Part shown: one piece after another, positions 36,285-48,843 of the stretch | Layout of the letters: every line of letters starts with the position of its first letter | How positions within the stretch are numbered: position 1 is the stretch's first letter | Origin: Cranoglanis bouderius | Taxonomy: Eukaryota > Chordata > Actinopteri > Siluriformes > Cranoglanididae | Assembly (NCBI GenBank): GCA_023630585.1 | Contig: CM042540.1 | Coordinates: 19,416,574-19,480,573, forward strand | Length of the DNA: 64,000 nucleotides | Direction: 5' to 3' | Notes under the pieces: generated by a model | The model's input: only the letters and a program-made list of their open reading frames with translations | Database searches by the model: none | What the model was told of the DNA's origin: nothing | Program-made: the position numbers and the translations under genes

Positions 36285-36353
36285 TACAGTGCCCTCCACT
36301 AATATTGATGGCTCATATTACCAAGGGTACCAATATTAGTGGAGGGCACTGTA
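36285..36353. mobile_element. 69-bp transposon-end hairpin (two perfect 23-bp inverted repeats)
   Basis: The left arm 36,285-36,307 begins TACAGTGCCCTCCACTAATA and the right arm 36,331-36,353 ends TAGTGGAGGGCACTGTA. They are perfect reverse complements with a 23-bp loop. The sequence is that of a Tc1-like terminal repeat reduced to its two ends. It lies just after a TA/CA microsatellite (36,258-36,284). Confidence 0.85.
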
Positions 36354-36359
36354 TATATA

Positions 36360-39300
36360 ACTAAATGTAATAAACATAAACTAAGTATGAAGAATTTTGG
36401 AAGACATTTTGCTAAAAAGTGCTAAATTCTGTGAAATTTTTCCCCTTTTTATTATAACGCTTGGCCCATGAAGCTACTCAACCCATTTCACAAACAATTA
36501 CTTTGAATTATAATATATAAGACCAAGAGCGCACACTTCATCTAACGTTAACCATTCACAACATTCATAAAACTCATGAATTTAAAACGGACCACGGTTG
36601 AAGGATTATGTCCCATAAACTCTAAACAAGAACGCCTTTACAAATCCCTGCTTGCAGCTTAATTTTAGTACTCTGCATTCATTCCTAGCTTAAATATTTT
36701 TCTCTTTGGTTATTTGAATGAATGAATTTTCCATTTTTCCAAAGATGAAGGCATAAACAGATAAACACATTTCATTACAGTGAACACGGTCCGTTTTTCA
36801 TTCATGAAAAAATCAAATCAACAAGAATAAGTAAATAAATACAGGGACGCCAAACCAATTTCTGCCATTCAGTAGCTCTTCGCTTACAAACTGTCCAAAA
36901 ATAATGGGCTGTTCTGTCTCTGCGTGGAGGCTTGCTTCTTTCGTTTTGCCACTGCTTTTGACATTGCTGCTTTTTTGCAATTTAAATAACGATTCAGTGT
37001 TATTGTGTGCTTTGTGCAAGGAGCAATTCTCAAGATCTCACGTTCTCCTTCTCTCTCTCTCATCTTTTTTTTTTTATTACAGGCCTGTATTTGTCCACAG
37101 TAGTTAATTCTCCGTATCTGTATATCACACATCGGCACTACATAACTACATCAGAATGTTGCATTTTCTCAATTTAGCTGTCATTTAATCAATTTCCAAG
37201 GCTTTCATTCGCTCACTTTCCTTCTCCAGTCATTAAACAGCTCTCCAGAGCCACTGCTTCAGCACACACTTATCTTTCTTTCTCACTTCCCCATTTCATT
37301 GTTTTCTGCTCGCACCGTGAGCACCCCTGAGGTATCCATTATCGAGAAGTCTCTCAAGAGGTAAACCATCCTGCACCACTCAGTGTTCTTTCCTCCTGCC
37401 CACGAGCCCGGAAACTCCAGCCTCAAATTACTTATGCTACATTGGCCAAAAGTGTTTGGCAAATAACTCATGGAGTCTTTTGAATAAAACACTGTAGCTG
37501 CACCCAAATTATGGAAATGAACTTTTATACTTACATTACGTTTATTAATTTGGCAGATGTGTTTATCCAGAGTCAAAAATGTCAATCCAAATAAGAAAGG
37601 CTTAAGTAAAGTACAGACGGGCTACATATTTAGAGTTGAGTTAGGTGCACGTAATGAGGATTTATTACCAAAATTACACACATACTGTAGATATTCACAC
37701 CTCAGATGTAATTACAGGCTTAAGAGCTATTCAGATGTTACACCCAAAGGGTGGAGATTGCCTAAAACTGAGACATGCCTAAAACTCACTTACACGTCAT
37801 TCTCACCTTGGAACTAAGCTCATTTTTCTTCAGTGATATTGAAGAGCGGTATTAAGTCATGTTTCACTATCTGACAGTTTAATGTAACCACAATATGTCA
37901 TGCTGAAATTCATGTTTGGGCTGTACACTCAAAAACTATGCAATGCCATTTAAGGCCAATATGAAATACATAAATATAACCCTATTTATTAATTAATAGT
38001 ATCATGTTCTTCCACATGAATATTTATCTCAATCTTAATCAGACATTGCTTATCTTAAGGATACCATTTTTAGGGTTTTGGATAAAGTCGTGAATCAACT
38101 TAAAGTGAGCTGTAGCCGTTGAGTGCTCAGTCAGCTTATCCTTCAAACTGTTGTCGCGTTTTCTTTACAAGAGTGTGCATCGAACGAACAAAAGTCCTGC
38201 CATTATTTTGACAAATCAAAACAGCGAATTAAAAACATGATAAAATAGCTTATATCCCACACACATAATGATTTTATGACCTTGATTTGTTGTCTCATGG
38301 GTTCATTAAGTTGTGTGCACACTTAACTAACAGCGCATGATAAAAAGTAAATACATGCAAAGTAATAGAATGTCCTGGATCAAGTGCTATTTTATAAACT
38401 GTCAAATAATCAGAGTGGACGCTTCTACTCAAGAAAAACATCAGAAAGTCATCAACTATAATCTCAACATAATCTGAATGGGGTGCCTGGAAAATTGACT
38501 TTTGATCCGGTGCTTAACCAGACTCTGAATACATGTATATTTCCCCACAACTTTTGGTTAGTGAATACTTCATAGTGATTACCAGAAGTCTAATTTTTAA
38601 GTATATGTAATTTATTCAAGTATTCTTTTCACCTAAAATGTTTTGACATTTACTTATTACATTTCAAAAGAAAAATCTCTACTTTTTCCTCACTATATTT
38701 TCAAACACTGCACTTCTTTCTAACTATGTATTTGTAAAGTCATTTGTTTTTCAGCATCAATTAGCTTTAAAGGAGTCGATGTAAATTCCCCAAAAATCTA
38801 AAGTTTAACAAATGTGGCAGTGAGAATGAGACCTCATACCCATCACAGCAGTTTTTGTATTTTAGCAGCTTGCTATTATCATTCAGCTAGTTTGTATCAT
38901 CATGCTAGGTAACATTTGTGAGCTACTGCTTTCCCACGTTCCTTGCTTCCTTTGTGAAAGTACTTTTAACATTTAGTAACATTTAAGAATTTATACATTT
39001 CTGCTTTAACCTGAATGAAGAATTTGATGCTATACTTCAAAGAGTTATGTAGGTAATTGCAGTTTTTACTTCAGTAAAGAATTTGAGTACCTTTCCACTT
39101 CTGGTAGTTAGTAAATAATATGATTCAAGGTGAAAAACTGAATAATAGGCTGGACATTTAAGAGGTTAAAAGACCAGAGACCATTATGAGTATATCAGAA
39201 TACATAATATTATTTATATAATATTGCTGTTTTACATTCAGCTCTCATTACTAACAACTTTCAAAAATACTTATCGAGCCCTCAAGACCAGACAGCAATC

Positions 39301-40360
39301 ATTTCCAGAGCCTAAGCCTCCTACGCCATTAGTGATGGAAAGCTCTCAAAAGTCCAGTCTCACTTCAACCCTGCCTCATCTGCCTGCAGCTCCTGAAGAC
39401 ATTTAATCACTCCATAGACAAGGAAAAAAATCCTAATTGAAATGGCATTCCAAATAGAAGACTGAGGTCAAATACATTTAGATAATATTTTAACTTTTGT
39501 GAGGCGGTGACAGGAGAGGAGACCTCATAAGAAAAAAGGGCATTTCTTCAGGTGTGATTTTTTCTGAAATTACTTTTTTTTTTTTTTCAAGGGGGACCCG
39601 TTTCCATCTTTGACTCAGGGAAAATTGGCCCAATTGTGCCAAAATCGTAGATTATAATTCAAAAGAAAACATAAGATCTTTTGCATCATGAGGTGCATCT
39701 GATAGATAATGACCTTATATATGCAGTTATAACATCTGATGATTTTACATCTTTAGGAATATGTTAATATTTCTGGAAAGGCATTTGTCCCAATTTCCTC
39801 ATCATTTGTATTATCCTTGATTTATAGTGAGCTTGAAGGCTTGAATTAATTACCCAGTGGTCAGTAAAACCAGGCCAATTCCAAAACTCTAAATATTACT
39901 CTAATAAATCCTGATTACTATTGCCAAATATATTACAATATTGTTTGACTCTGGACTTGTCTGAGAGGAGGGGCTCAATCATTCCTAAACCGTGGTTCTA
40001 GGTTCATTATTTTCTCGGTTCATCCATTTATTGTTTTTTATTTGTTTCTGTACCAACACTCAAGCAATGAAGAACACTTTTTGGAGGCATGGTTGGTCAT
40101 CGTTCAGGAATACCTGCTTGGAAGGAATAGCTTGACCGGTTGATGTAAACCCAAGAGCACTGGTTTCAAGACAACCAGTGATCGGTTATTGTAAATTCTC
40201 AAGTGTGAAAACTGAATGTATAGTCTTCCATCAAGGTCCCATCTACAACATTTATGAGAATGAAGCACAACAAGCTCCTTCATACAGTTAAACTGCTACT
40301 TTCATTTTACATGCATTCACCATTTAATCTGTTAACATTTAAATCATAACCACATGCCAC
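36360..40360. other. 4-kb stretch without a supported gene
   Basis: No coding gene seen. A piece at about 37,540-37,575 (TTATTAATTTGGCAGATGTG, TTATCCAGAG) resembles the reversed 3' end of the fish SINE seen at 11.7 kb. T- and A-rich runs lie near 37,066-37,076 and 39,576-39,590. Nothing else is recognised. Confidence 0.45.
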
Positions 40361-40363
40361 ATA

Positions 40364-41640
40364 CAGTTGCAATCAAAATTATTCAACCTCTATTGCAAAT
40401 CAGGTTTATTGTCAAAATTTACAGACTTTCAACTGTTTGCAATGAACAAATCAAACAAAAGCAATTGAAATAGTTCAACACAAAGAATGCTTTAAGTGGT
40501 TTCTCCAAATTCAACTGAAAATGCAACTTATAATGACTTCTCCAGTCCCAAAATTATTCAACCCTCTGAATAGAATCCCTCACAACAGCACAAATATGCA
40601 AAACAGGTGTTGTCTCAAGCACATATGATGCAACTAATCAAGGGCTTCATTAATTGCACCAGGTGTGCTTGAGCTGGAACACATGAAATACCTGAACTGG
40701 CTAAGGGCAGAAAATACATGAAATACCTGGACAGGGCAGAAAAAGGAAGCTATCAATGGCTGCAACCAGATTTCATGTTGTGAAAAACCCTCGAGTGACT
40801 GCAAAGGACCTGCAGCAAGACTTGGTGCCAACCGGCACTGAGGTTTCAGTGAGCACAGTATGGTGCATACTAAACGCAGAAGGTTTCCATGCCAGAACTC
40901 CCAGACGTACACTACTACTGACCCAAAAGCACAAGAAAAGTCGGCTGAAAATGATATAAATAAGTCACAGAAGTTTTGGGATTCTGTTCTGTGGAGCGAT
41001 GAAACAAAACTGGAACTTTTCGGCAGGATGGATCAGCAGTATGTCTGGTGAAAGAAGCATGAAGAAAGAACACTCTGTCCACAGTCAAGCATGGTGGTGG
41101 CTTGGTGATGCTCTGGGGCTGCTTTGCATCCTCTGGCACTGGAAACCTGCAGCATGTGGAAGGCAACATGGATTCATTGAAGTATCAGGAAATCCTAGGA
41201 GAAAACGTCATGTCGTCTGTGAGGAAGCTGAAGCTTGGGCATCATTGGCCCTTCCAACAGGACAATGATCCCAAGCATACCTCAAATTCCACCAAGGCTT
41301 GGTTGCATAAGAAGTCCTGGAAGATTCTACAGGGCCATCACAGTCACCTGACTTTTTGATTTGAAGAAGGTGGTTGCAGCACGCAAACCCAAGAATATTA
41401 CTGAACTGGAGGCCATTGCTCATGAGGAATGGGCTAAGATTCCTCAGGAACGCTGCCAGAAGCTGATGTCTGGCTATGCATCTCGTTTGGAGCAGGTCAA
41501 AACAGCAAAAGTACTAAGTACTAAAGATGCTTGCCATGAAGGGTTGAATAATTTTGAATTTTGAAAAGATGCATTTTCAGTTGAATTTGGGGAAACCACT
41601 TGAAGCATTCGTTTTGTTGAACTATTTCAATTGCTATCAT
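40364..41640 (+). mobile_element. Tc1-like transposon (family E), right end truncated
   Basis: The left end CAGTTGCAATCAAAATTATT follows TA (40,362-40,363). The inner part of the right inverted repeat is present (GGGTTGAATAATTTTGAATT; TGAACTATTTCAATTGCT matches the left AGCAATTGAAATAGTTCA), but the last part of that repeat is missing after about 41,640. Confidence 0.88.
40756..41515 (+). pseudogene. Tc1-like transposase pseudogene (family E)
   Basis: The coding sense is broken over frames: VPTGTEVSVSTVWCILNAEG (DNA-binding part), KFWDSVLWSDETKLELFGRM (first catalytic Asp in WSDETK), VMLWGCFASSGTGNLQHVEG, then WPFQQDNDPKHTSNSTKAWL (second Asp in QDNDPKHT). The SPDLNPIE block with the catalytic Glu is lost near 41,340-41,360, and the tail continues AHEEWAKIPQERCQKLMSGY. 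Several frameshifts; not functional. Confidence 0.9.
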
Positions 41641-41739
41641 ATAGCATATCATATTACCTATCTGGCTTGACATTGATAACAAATCAAAAGTATGGAAAAA
41701 CTTCCAATGCCCTATCCCATGAACAAAAAAATGTCAACA

Positions 41740-41975
41740 AAAAGTGTCAGAAACAGTTGTCAACCCAGTCACAATCCACTGGACGGAGACTCCAAGACCC
41801 GCTGGAGTGATCAGATCTCAACAATTGGCTTGGGAACGTCAAGGGATTACTCAGATGGAGCTACAATCTGTGGCCAGGGACAGAAGTCTGCTGACCTTCT
41901 CCGCCAGTTGCTATTGCAATCCCATCAGGAAAAGCAAAAGGAAAATGAATGAATGAATGAATGAATAAAACCCAG
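41740..41975 (+). mobile_element. 3' tail of a non-LTR retrotransposon
   Basis: The frame 41,744-41,956 contains TPRPAGVIRSQQLAWERQGI then ELQSVARDRSLL. This resembles the C-terminal end of fish non-LTR reverse transcriptase ORFs, of the type TRWxDxIxxLAWERLGI followed by ELExVAxER. It ends in a tandem (GAAT)n tail at about 41,945-41,968. Only the last 70 or so codons are present. Confidence 0.65.
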
Positions 41976-41979
41976 AGCA

Positions 41980-43325
41980 CAAAATTGATATCAGCCATCA
42001 GCTGCTAATTAAGTTTGGTGTTATCATGCCGATATATATTAACCAAAAAAAAAAATCTCCTGAAAAACTAAAACACAGTTTTCACTACTACAGAAATATA
42101 CATTCTTACATCAGTCATCTCCTATATGTTCTCTCCCATATCATTAGGGGAAATTACTGGTTCAAGTCAGTCCAATATGATGTCTGAGCCCATAAAGTGG
42201 CAACAGCATAATGCATAAAATCATGCTGATACAGATCAAGAGTTTCAGTTAATGTTCACATCAAACATCAGAATGGGGGGAAAAAGTGATTTCATTATAT
42301 TAACCATAGCATGTTTGTTGCTGCTAGACGGGCTGGTTTGAGTATTTCAGGATCTCCTGAAATTATAACCCTCCTTTGTGGATTTCCTTGGCATTTGTAC
42401 AAGATGAGAAAAATTTCTGCATCTGAAATGTGTAAATAAGTACCGAATGTTTATTTATAAACCACCAAATACATTCATGGATTTGTTGGTTTTGTGTACT
42501 TATATTTAATGAGACTGTTCTATTTCCATAAAGCGACTCTTGCTATTTGGTTGCTCAAGCAAAACACATTTGTATGGCTTCTCGTTATGGAATGTAATCA
42601 TTACAGCATTACGGCGGAAGTAAAAAAGTGAAAATGGTACTCATATGCTTATGATCAGCAGAGCTTGGTTCATAGAGAAGTTCATTTTCGGATAGTTCAT
42701 CATTACAATAGCTCCCTTGAATCGCTTCGAGAGGATTTGTAGACTTTCTCACAGTAATGCCAAATAGGTTGCCAAAGAGGCTTTACTGCAACAGATCAGT
42801 TAATTCAGTGGCGTTTTTAAAATCTTCACACGGGTTTTTAAAGTAGACACTCTGGCATTTGGATCACACAAACACCTCTTCAGTCACCTCATCTCACCGC
42901 CCTTTGGAAGAGCGATGGTCGATGCGACTGTCTGTCATGTGGTCAGCAAAGAGCCAGAGGGACGTCACTCTTCGAGATAACCTAATTGGAAATCAAACAA
43001 TTTCAACACAAACTTGGAGAGAGCGCGAGTGTGAGATGGAGCAGGGATCTGTTGGGTGTCACAGAAAAGGACAGGATGCAGGGAGGGGTGGAATAGTGCA
43101 GAGAGAGAAAACAGGCCACTCTCAAGGCCAGCATCAACTGGGGTTGTGGAGAAAAGAGTGGTGGCGAGAGAGAATAATAAATAAAAGATTAAATGGCTTG
43201 ACATTGGCTTGGACGGGATTCGATGGAAATAATAATGTTACAGTGCACATTTTGGTTCAGCCCAGTGAGATGAGTAAAAGCCTGACTGGCTTAGCTGTGA
43301 CTAAAAGCTTTGGTTTAAGCTTTGT
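41980..43325. other. No gene seen
   Basis: No supported gene. The 171-codon frame at 42,859-43,374 lacks domain signatures and codon-like structure, so it is judged a chance frame. Confidence 0.45.
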
Positions 43326-43329
43326 GTTT

Positions 43330-43470
43330 TGTATGTATAAGAGGAATAAAACAATCTGGGATGTGCTGTTATAGGAAAATAATCTTCAAGGCACTTTGTG
43401 TTGGGCCGGATCACACCACCTTCACATTGATTATCTTCCTATAACAACACACTTGGTCATGTTTTATTAG
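43330..43470 (+). repeat. Dispersed palindromic-tail element, copy j (hairpin only)
   Basis: The left arm GTGCTGTTATAGGAAAATAA and the right arm TTGATTATCTTCCTATAACA form a hairpin with GGGCCGGATCACACCACC between them. The outer arms AATAAAACA / TGTTTTATT also pair. Confidence 0.82.
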
Positions 43471-43474
43471 TTAG

Positions 43475-43878
43475 TTGTCTTCTTTGTTCATGTGCATCAT
43501 TCATGTCGTGTACATTTCACATCATACAATTAATATGGCATGAAATACAATATGTCAATGGATATGTAAAAACTAATTTCCTTAGCGTTATATACAGTGC
43601 TTGGAAACAGAAGAGGTACCATGGCAGGATTCATTCCTCTGCGGAATGGAGGCTGACATGGCAAAATTCTACCACTAAGCACCAATCATGGGAAGGTCAA
43701 CCAACCAATCAGTCAACCGTACGGAAACCCCTTTAACATTCCAGCATCTAGCAGCAGCCAGGGACTGCATGGACTCAAAGGCATAACCAAGTAGCAAGGG
43801 ATATTTGCAGGAATATCCGTGAGGACTAACGCTCCTAAACTCAAATGAGATGACGTACAAAATAGGAGAATGACTGCC
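43475..43878. other. No gene seen
   Basis: No supported gene or known repeat in these 400 bases. Confidence 0.45.
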
Positions 43879-43889
43879 AATGCCAAATC

Positions 43890-44046
43890 ACCTAGCAGCT
43901 CTTGCCTAGTTTCCCAATAAAGCTAAGCAGGCTTGATCCTGGCCAGTACCTGGATGGGAGACCTCTTAGGGAAAAATAAGTTTGCTGCTGGAAGTGGTAT
44001 TGGGGAGGCCAGCAGGTGGTGCTCACCCTGTGGCCTGTGTGGGTCC
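43890..44046 (+). repeat. 5S-rRNA-derived SINE fragment
   Basis: AAAGCTAAGCAGG (43,919-43,931) matches 5S rRNA internal box A, and TACCTGGATGGGAGACC (43,946-43,962) matches the 5S intermediate element and box C. The part after it (GGCCAGCAGGTGGTGCTCAC, CCTGTGTGGGTCCTAA) is the body of a widespread fish 5S-derived SINE, not of a 5S gene. It stops abruptly at about 44,046 where Tc1-like sequence follows. Confidence 0.82.
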
Positions 44047-44069
44047 TAACAAACCTGTCAAAATTTTGA

Positions 44070-44290
44070 ACCTGAATGTATGATGGATATCTCGACAAGA
44101 CAATAAACATACAGCAAAAATAACTCACAAAGGCCCTGCATGGCCTAGCCTCTCTTGAATTAAGCAGGTTTTTTAAATTGCGAGTCCATCAGAGGAACAC
44201 TCATAACCTTGGGGAATTGAAGACGATTTGCCAAGGGCATTGGGAATTAAACAACAATGCTGGAAAAAAGCTATTTCCGGACAGGTGCGC
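44070..44290 (+). pseudogene. Tc1-like transposase C-terminal remnant (family F, copy 1)
   Basis: GACAAGACAATAAACATACA, then the coding block RVHQRNTHNLGELKTICQ (44,181-44,234), equivalent to the C-terminal part of copies 2 and 3. It lies before the N-terminal part of copy 2, so these are two neighbouring broken copies, not one gene. Confidence 0.75.
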
Positions 44291-44319
44291 TATGCAAGCT
44301 TTCATAATGCACAGCATAA

Positions 44320-45130
44320 TGATAAGGAAGGTTAAAGAGAATCCATTAATCACTCGAAAAGAGTTGCAGGACGACCTGAAAGCAGCAGGAGCAACAGTTA
44401 CACAGAGAACAATAAGCAATGTACTGCACCACAATCACCTCTGTTCCTACACCTCACTCAATACTCCTCTGCTAAAAAAAAGAAGCAAGAGATGTGCATC
44501 TAAAAGCATTTACACAAATCAGACCTCTTTTAAAATAATAAAAGAGGTCAGACGAAATGAAAATAGAACTCTTTGGCAATAATTCAGCTTGTTTTGAGAA
44601 AGAAGGGTTGCCCGTATGATCCTAAGAACACCATACACACAGTGAAGCACGGTGGTGGAAGCATCATGATATTAAGCTGCTTCTCTGCAAATGCTACTGC
44701 AGCATTGAGTCTTTAAAGGAAACATGAATGGAGCGATGTACTGGGACATACTAGAGGAGATTTGAATCTTATCAGCCAAGAAACTGAATTTGGGGAGAAG
44801 ATGGGCATCTCGACAAGACAAAGACCCCAAACATTCAGCAAAAATAACTCACAAAGGCCTAGCATTTTTATGCCTGTCTTGAATCCCATTCAACATTTAT
44901 GGAGGATTTTGAAATTGCGAGTCCATCAGAGGGACGCTCATAACCTTTTTAAGACGATTTGCCAAGACCAAAGGGCCACAATTGAACAACAAAAAACAAA
45001 AAGCTAATTACTTCTTACAGTGCTTTAGATGTCTCGAAGCTGTAATTGTCAACAAGAGCTTTGCAAAAAAGTACTAATGTTGGTAATTTGTCATGTCTGA
45101 ATCAGTTCCCTATTACTTTTGTTTTTCTGT
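44320..45130 (+). pseudogene. Tc1-like transposase pseudogene (family F, copy 2)
   Basis: The N-terminal part IRKVKENPLITRKELQDDLK, then AAGATVTQRTISNVLHH, is the second helix-turn-helix of Tc1 transposases. The catalytic part is broken: GEKMGISTRQRPQTFSKNNS, then MPVLNPIQHLWRILKLRVHQ, where the usual PIENLW Glu is replaced by Gln (PIQHLW). Frameshifts are present. Sequence 44,500-45,130 closely matches 46,331-46,970. Confidence 0.85.
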
Positions 45131-45139
45131 ATGTATCTG

Positions 45140-46155
45140 CAACAAGTTGGATTTTATGGGCACATACGCACCATAATATGAAGATATATGCTACTTATTT
45201 AGAGAAAATGTTAAGGCTCAGGGATTTGTAGGAATGAAGCAGTGCTACTGTGGAAATCAAGCCAGAATGAGAACTACTAGACCCCATCTCTCTAATTTGT
45301 GTTTTCTGCTGTTCCAATCCAGAGGCAGTAAATTATAGGCTACATTGTGTATTCTCTAAGATATACTTTGCATCATGCATTCTCTTAGAAGTTCCCTTTA
45401 AAGTCATACAAAAAAATTCTCACATTTCACTTTTCTCAGATGTTGTATTCTGTTTCTAACTACTGCCTCTCTGGCCTGTATCAGATGAGACACAAGGCTA
45501 AAAAGATCAAGATTGGATGTTTCATACCAAATTTAGATTTTGATTATAAATTTAGATTATACTAATGTTGTTTTGCAGGAACATGTTGCTTGGGTAAAAA
45601 GTGCAAAGCTGAAAGGTTTATCCAGCCACAGAGATTCTGCAGCAGTGTTCCTCACTAATTATTATTTTTTTCCCCTAAAATGGCCCAAGGCTCAGAATAA
45701 GCAAACCACAGGTTATCAGTTCATAGCTCGAAGCTCTGTATCAGCCCCTTCAGATATGCTAATGAATTAAATGGAGTGCAACAGATAGATCATTAAAACT
45801 GCATTTATAAGTTCTGTGTATTCTGATAATTTACATTTGCTGCAAGATGCATTCATATTGTAAAAAAGAAAAAAGAAAAGAAAAAAAGAAGAAAAAAAAT
45901 ACCTGTCACCTGAGACAGAGGTTTTGCTGGAAAGTGTTTTCTTAACAAGCAAAATTACATATTACGAACGTTTTCCTAGATGCAAACTATTGTCGCCTGT
46001 GAGGAAAGAACAGAAAGAGTGCTCTTTTGTTAGATAAATAACATTGCAGTGCTGCTACCTAATGCATATTAGCTGAATGAAGTTGAATTATAGAGAGGAG
46101 GCACTGGCAAGCCACCATCCTAAGGCTGCCAGATTTCTAGAGTAATGTTGTTTTG
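45140..46155. other. No gene seen between two transposon copies
   Basis: No supported gene. An A-rich run lies at about 45,860-45,899. Confidence 0.45.
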
Positions 46156-46159
46156 TACC

Positions 46160-47190
46160 AAATACTGTGTGGGGAAAGAAGTATTTGGATACTTTTGTTT
46201 CAGGTCACATACTGTATAAATGTTGCAGAAAGTGCTCTCGTGCAGGTTTCTCCTATGTAGTTATAAAAGACGTTGCCACTGGTTGGAAAGATTTTAAGCA
46301 ACAAGTAGCAATCCTGGCGAAGGATTTTAGGATCTAAAAGCATTTACACAAATCAGACCTATTTTAAAAGAATAAAAGAGGTCAGACGAAACAAAATTAG
46401 AACTCTTCTACAATAATTCAGCTCATCATGTTTGGAGAAAGAAGGGTTGCCCGTATGATCCTAAGAACACCATACACACAGTGAAGCACAGTGGTGGGAG
46501 CATCATGATATTAAGCTGATTCTCTGCAAATGCTACTGCAGCGTTATGCGTCATTGAAGGAAACATGAATGAAGCGATGTACTGGGACATACTAGAGGAG
46601 ATTTTAATCTTATCATCCAAGAAACTGAATCTGGGGAGAAGATGGACATCTTGACAAAACAAAGACCCCAAACATACAGCAAAAATAACTCACAAAGGCC
46701 TAGCATTTTTATGCCTGTCTTGAATCGCATTCAACATTTATGGAGGATTTTGAAATTGCGAGTCCATCAGAGGAACCCTTATAACCTTGGGGAATTGAAG
46801 ATGATTTGCCAAGACCAAAGGGCCACAATTCAACAACAATGCTGGAAAAAGCTAAATACTTCTTACTTTAGATGTTGCAAAGCTGTAATTGTCAACAATA
46901 GCTTTGCAAAAAAGTACTAATGTTGGTAATTTGTCATGTCTCATCAGTTACCTATCAATTTTGTTTTTATCACAAAACTTCGTTGCCTCTGCCAGGAGGT
47001 TAAGGCATAGATTAATGTTGTGCCAAAAAAGTGCTTCAGTGGAAGTTATGGAAGACTGGAAGGAAAATCAGACCTATCCCAACATCTTCAAGATATTAAA
47101 TATTCCTTTCTTTGGTTTAAATGTTTTGACATTCTAAAACTTTGTTTATTTCCAGTTTAAAATTCTGATACTTTTAGACCCCACTGTATA
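46160..47190 (+). mobile_element. Tc1-like transposon (family F, copy 3), degenerate
   Basis: Probable ends: left ACTGTGTGGGGAAAGAAGTA near 46,163, right GATACTTTTAGACCCCACTG ending near 47,188. The interior repeats copy 2: HKTYSKNNSQRPSIF-type block, then MPVLNRIQHLWRILKLRVHQ and NPYNLGELKMICQDQRAT. Here the sequence is NRIQHLW, so both Pro and Glu of the usual PIE motif have changed. Confidence 0.75.
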
Positions 47191-47194
47191 TACA

Positions 47195-48840
47195 GTACTA
47201 CATTAAACTCAGTCAATTGCAGCAACTGGCAAGTGAGACTGATTGCCTGTGAATGTCCATGCGTCAACTTAATTATACATCAATATATATGTGATGCTCC
47301 AACCATGGGATGGCATGCAGAACCCTTTATATCAGTCAGGCACAGAACCAATAAGCAGCAGGGTGATTTTGAAAGATTTAATCTTGGGAATGGAGGCAGG
47401 ATTGTAAAAGGTGTCATAAATAATACGCTTGGACCTCTGCTTTGATGATCCAGCATGTGGGCTTTGAGATGAGGTGAAGAGGTGGATGGGGGGTAAATCA
47501 CATTTTTGGCTATCAAACCAGAACATGTCAAATATCTTAAATCATTTGCAAATGATGACCAAATCTCCATATCTCATGTTGGGATGAGAGTTGCTCTGAG
47601 CACTAGATGGTGCCTGTTTAAAAATGATAAAAATGAACAGACTTCAAGAATTAATGGAGACCCTGGTGTAAACAAGAATAGTTGTTTTTTTTTTCTTTCT
47701 GAACTCTACTGATTTTTGTGGGAGAAAAATGCTGACATCTTTTGGGTTGTTTAAGAAATGCAAGCATGTCTGAGGTCCTCTTCTGTGGTATATACAGTAT
47801 TGTTGTTAGTTTTAGGCACCCTATTTTTTTTAGTACAAACTTTGTTCTAGATTTTTTATTTTATGACTTCTGCATTATCAAGTCAGTACAAAAAACATTT
47901 TAGATTCCCAAACATTAGTTTTCTAGCACAAAATTAAATGTTACAGGAAAATGCTTGTATGTCATTAAGGAAAGCAGCATATTACGTAAGAGACCACTTT
48001 TCAGACAAAAAACACAATGAAGGCTGCTGGAAATGAAATGCAATGTGATGTAAGAAATTTCAGATTAAATATATTGGGGTGCTGTATAGTTTAATTAGAA
48101 GGTTAGGAGGTTTCTAGGAGGAATTCACATTTGTGGAAGCTCATATTTATACCTCAAGGAAAGCAAGAAATGACCAAAGACAACAGACAATAGACTTCTG
48201 GAGACTTGGAGGAAATTCTATGTATTAAATATATAATATGCAAACCCAACTTTTGCTAAATGTAGTCCTGAATCTGCCTTTTTGCCATATCGTTTAAACT
48301 CTGGTGTCAAATTCCTCAAGCATCTGTCTGAACAATCGTTTTTTATTATTATTATTATTCTGATATTTGCCAATATGTCGCCTGCCAGTATGTCACTGAA
48401 AAGTGGAGCTTAATTTTCATGTATTGGATGGATTCACACAAAAAAATGTGAAAGCTGAAAGTTTGTGCTGGAAGTTTTTTTTTCCTTCCTAAAATGATTC
48501 TTATTGTTTTTCACTTTAATTAATAGGTTAAAATTTCACAATAAAAGGTAGGTTTTGACATACATCACAAAAACCTGCCAGCTTAACAGGAGTGTGTAGA
48601 CACCCCCCTGAAATGCCTGAAATTCACCAAGTGCTAATGGAACCACAAGTGTAATTGTGTGTTGTGGACAGGGGAGACCAAATCTTATTGGCTTTCTGGC
48701 TACTACAAACCACTGGCATGTTTGGTTAAAAATGGGGACTGTATACATGAAAAAGCTCCCATATAATAAAATAAGGTGGTGGATTACTGAAGACTGATGG
48801 ATGGACTAGGATATTTCTGAAACTTGGCTGACCCTGGTGG
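47195..48840. other. No gene seen
   Basis: No supported gene. A short (ATT)n run lies at about 48,340-48,358. Confidence 0.45.
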
Positions 48841-48843
48841 TCA

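Noticed and set aside
42859..43374. 171-codon open frame on the plus strand
   Set aside because: Low-complexity, Trp/Arg-rich composition with no motif, overlapping a repeat at its end. It is probably a chance frame.
43890..44046. Possible 5S rRNA gene
   Set aside because: Only the internal promoter region resembles 5S, the rest diverges, and the downstream part is the body of a 5S-derived SINE.
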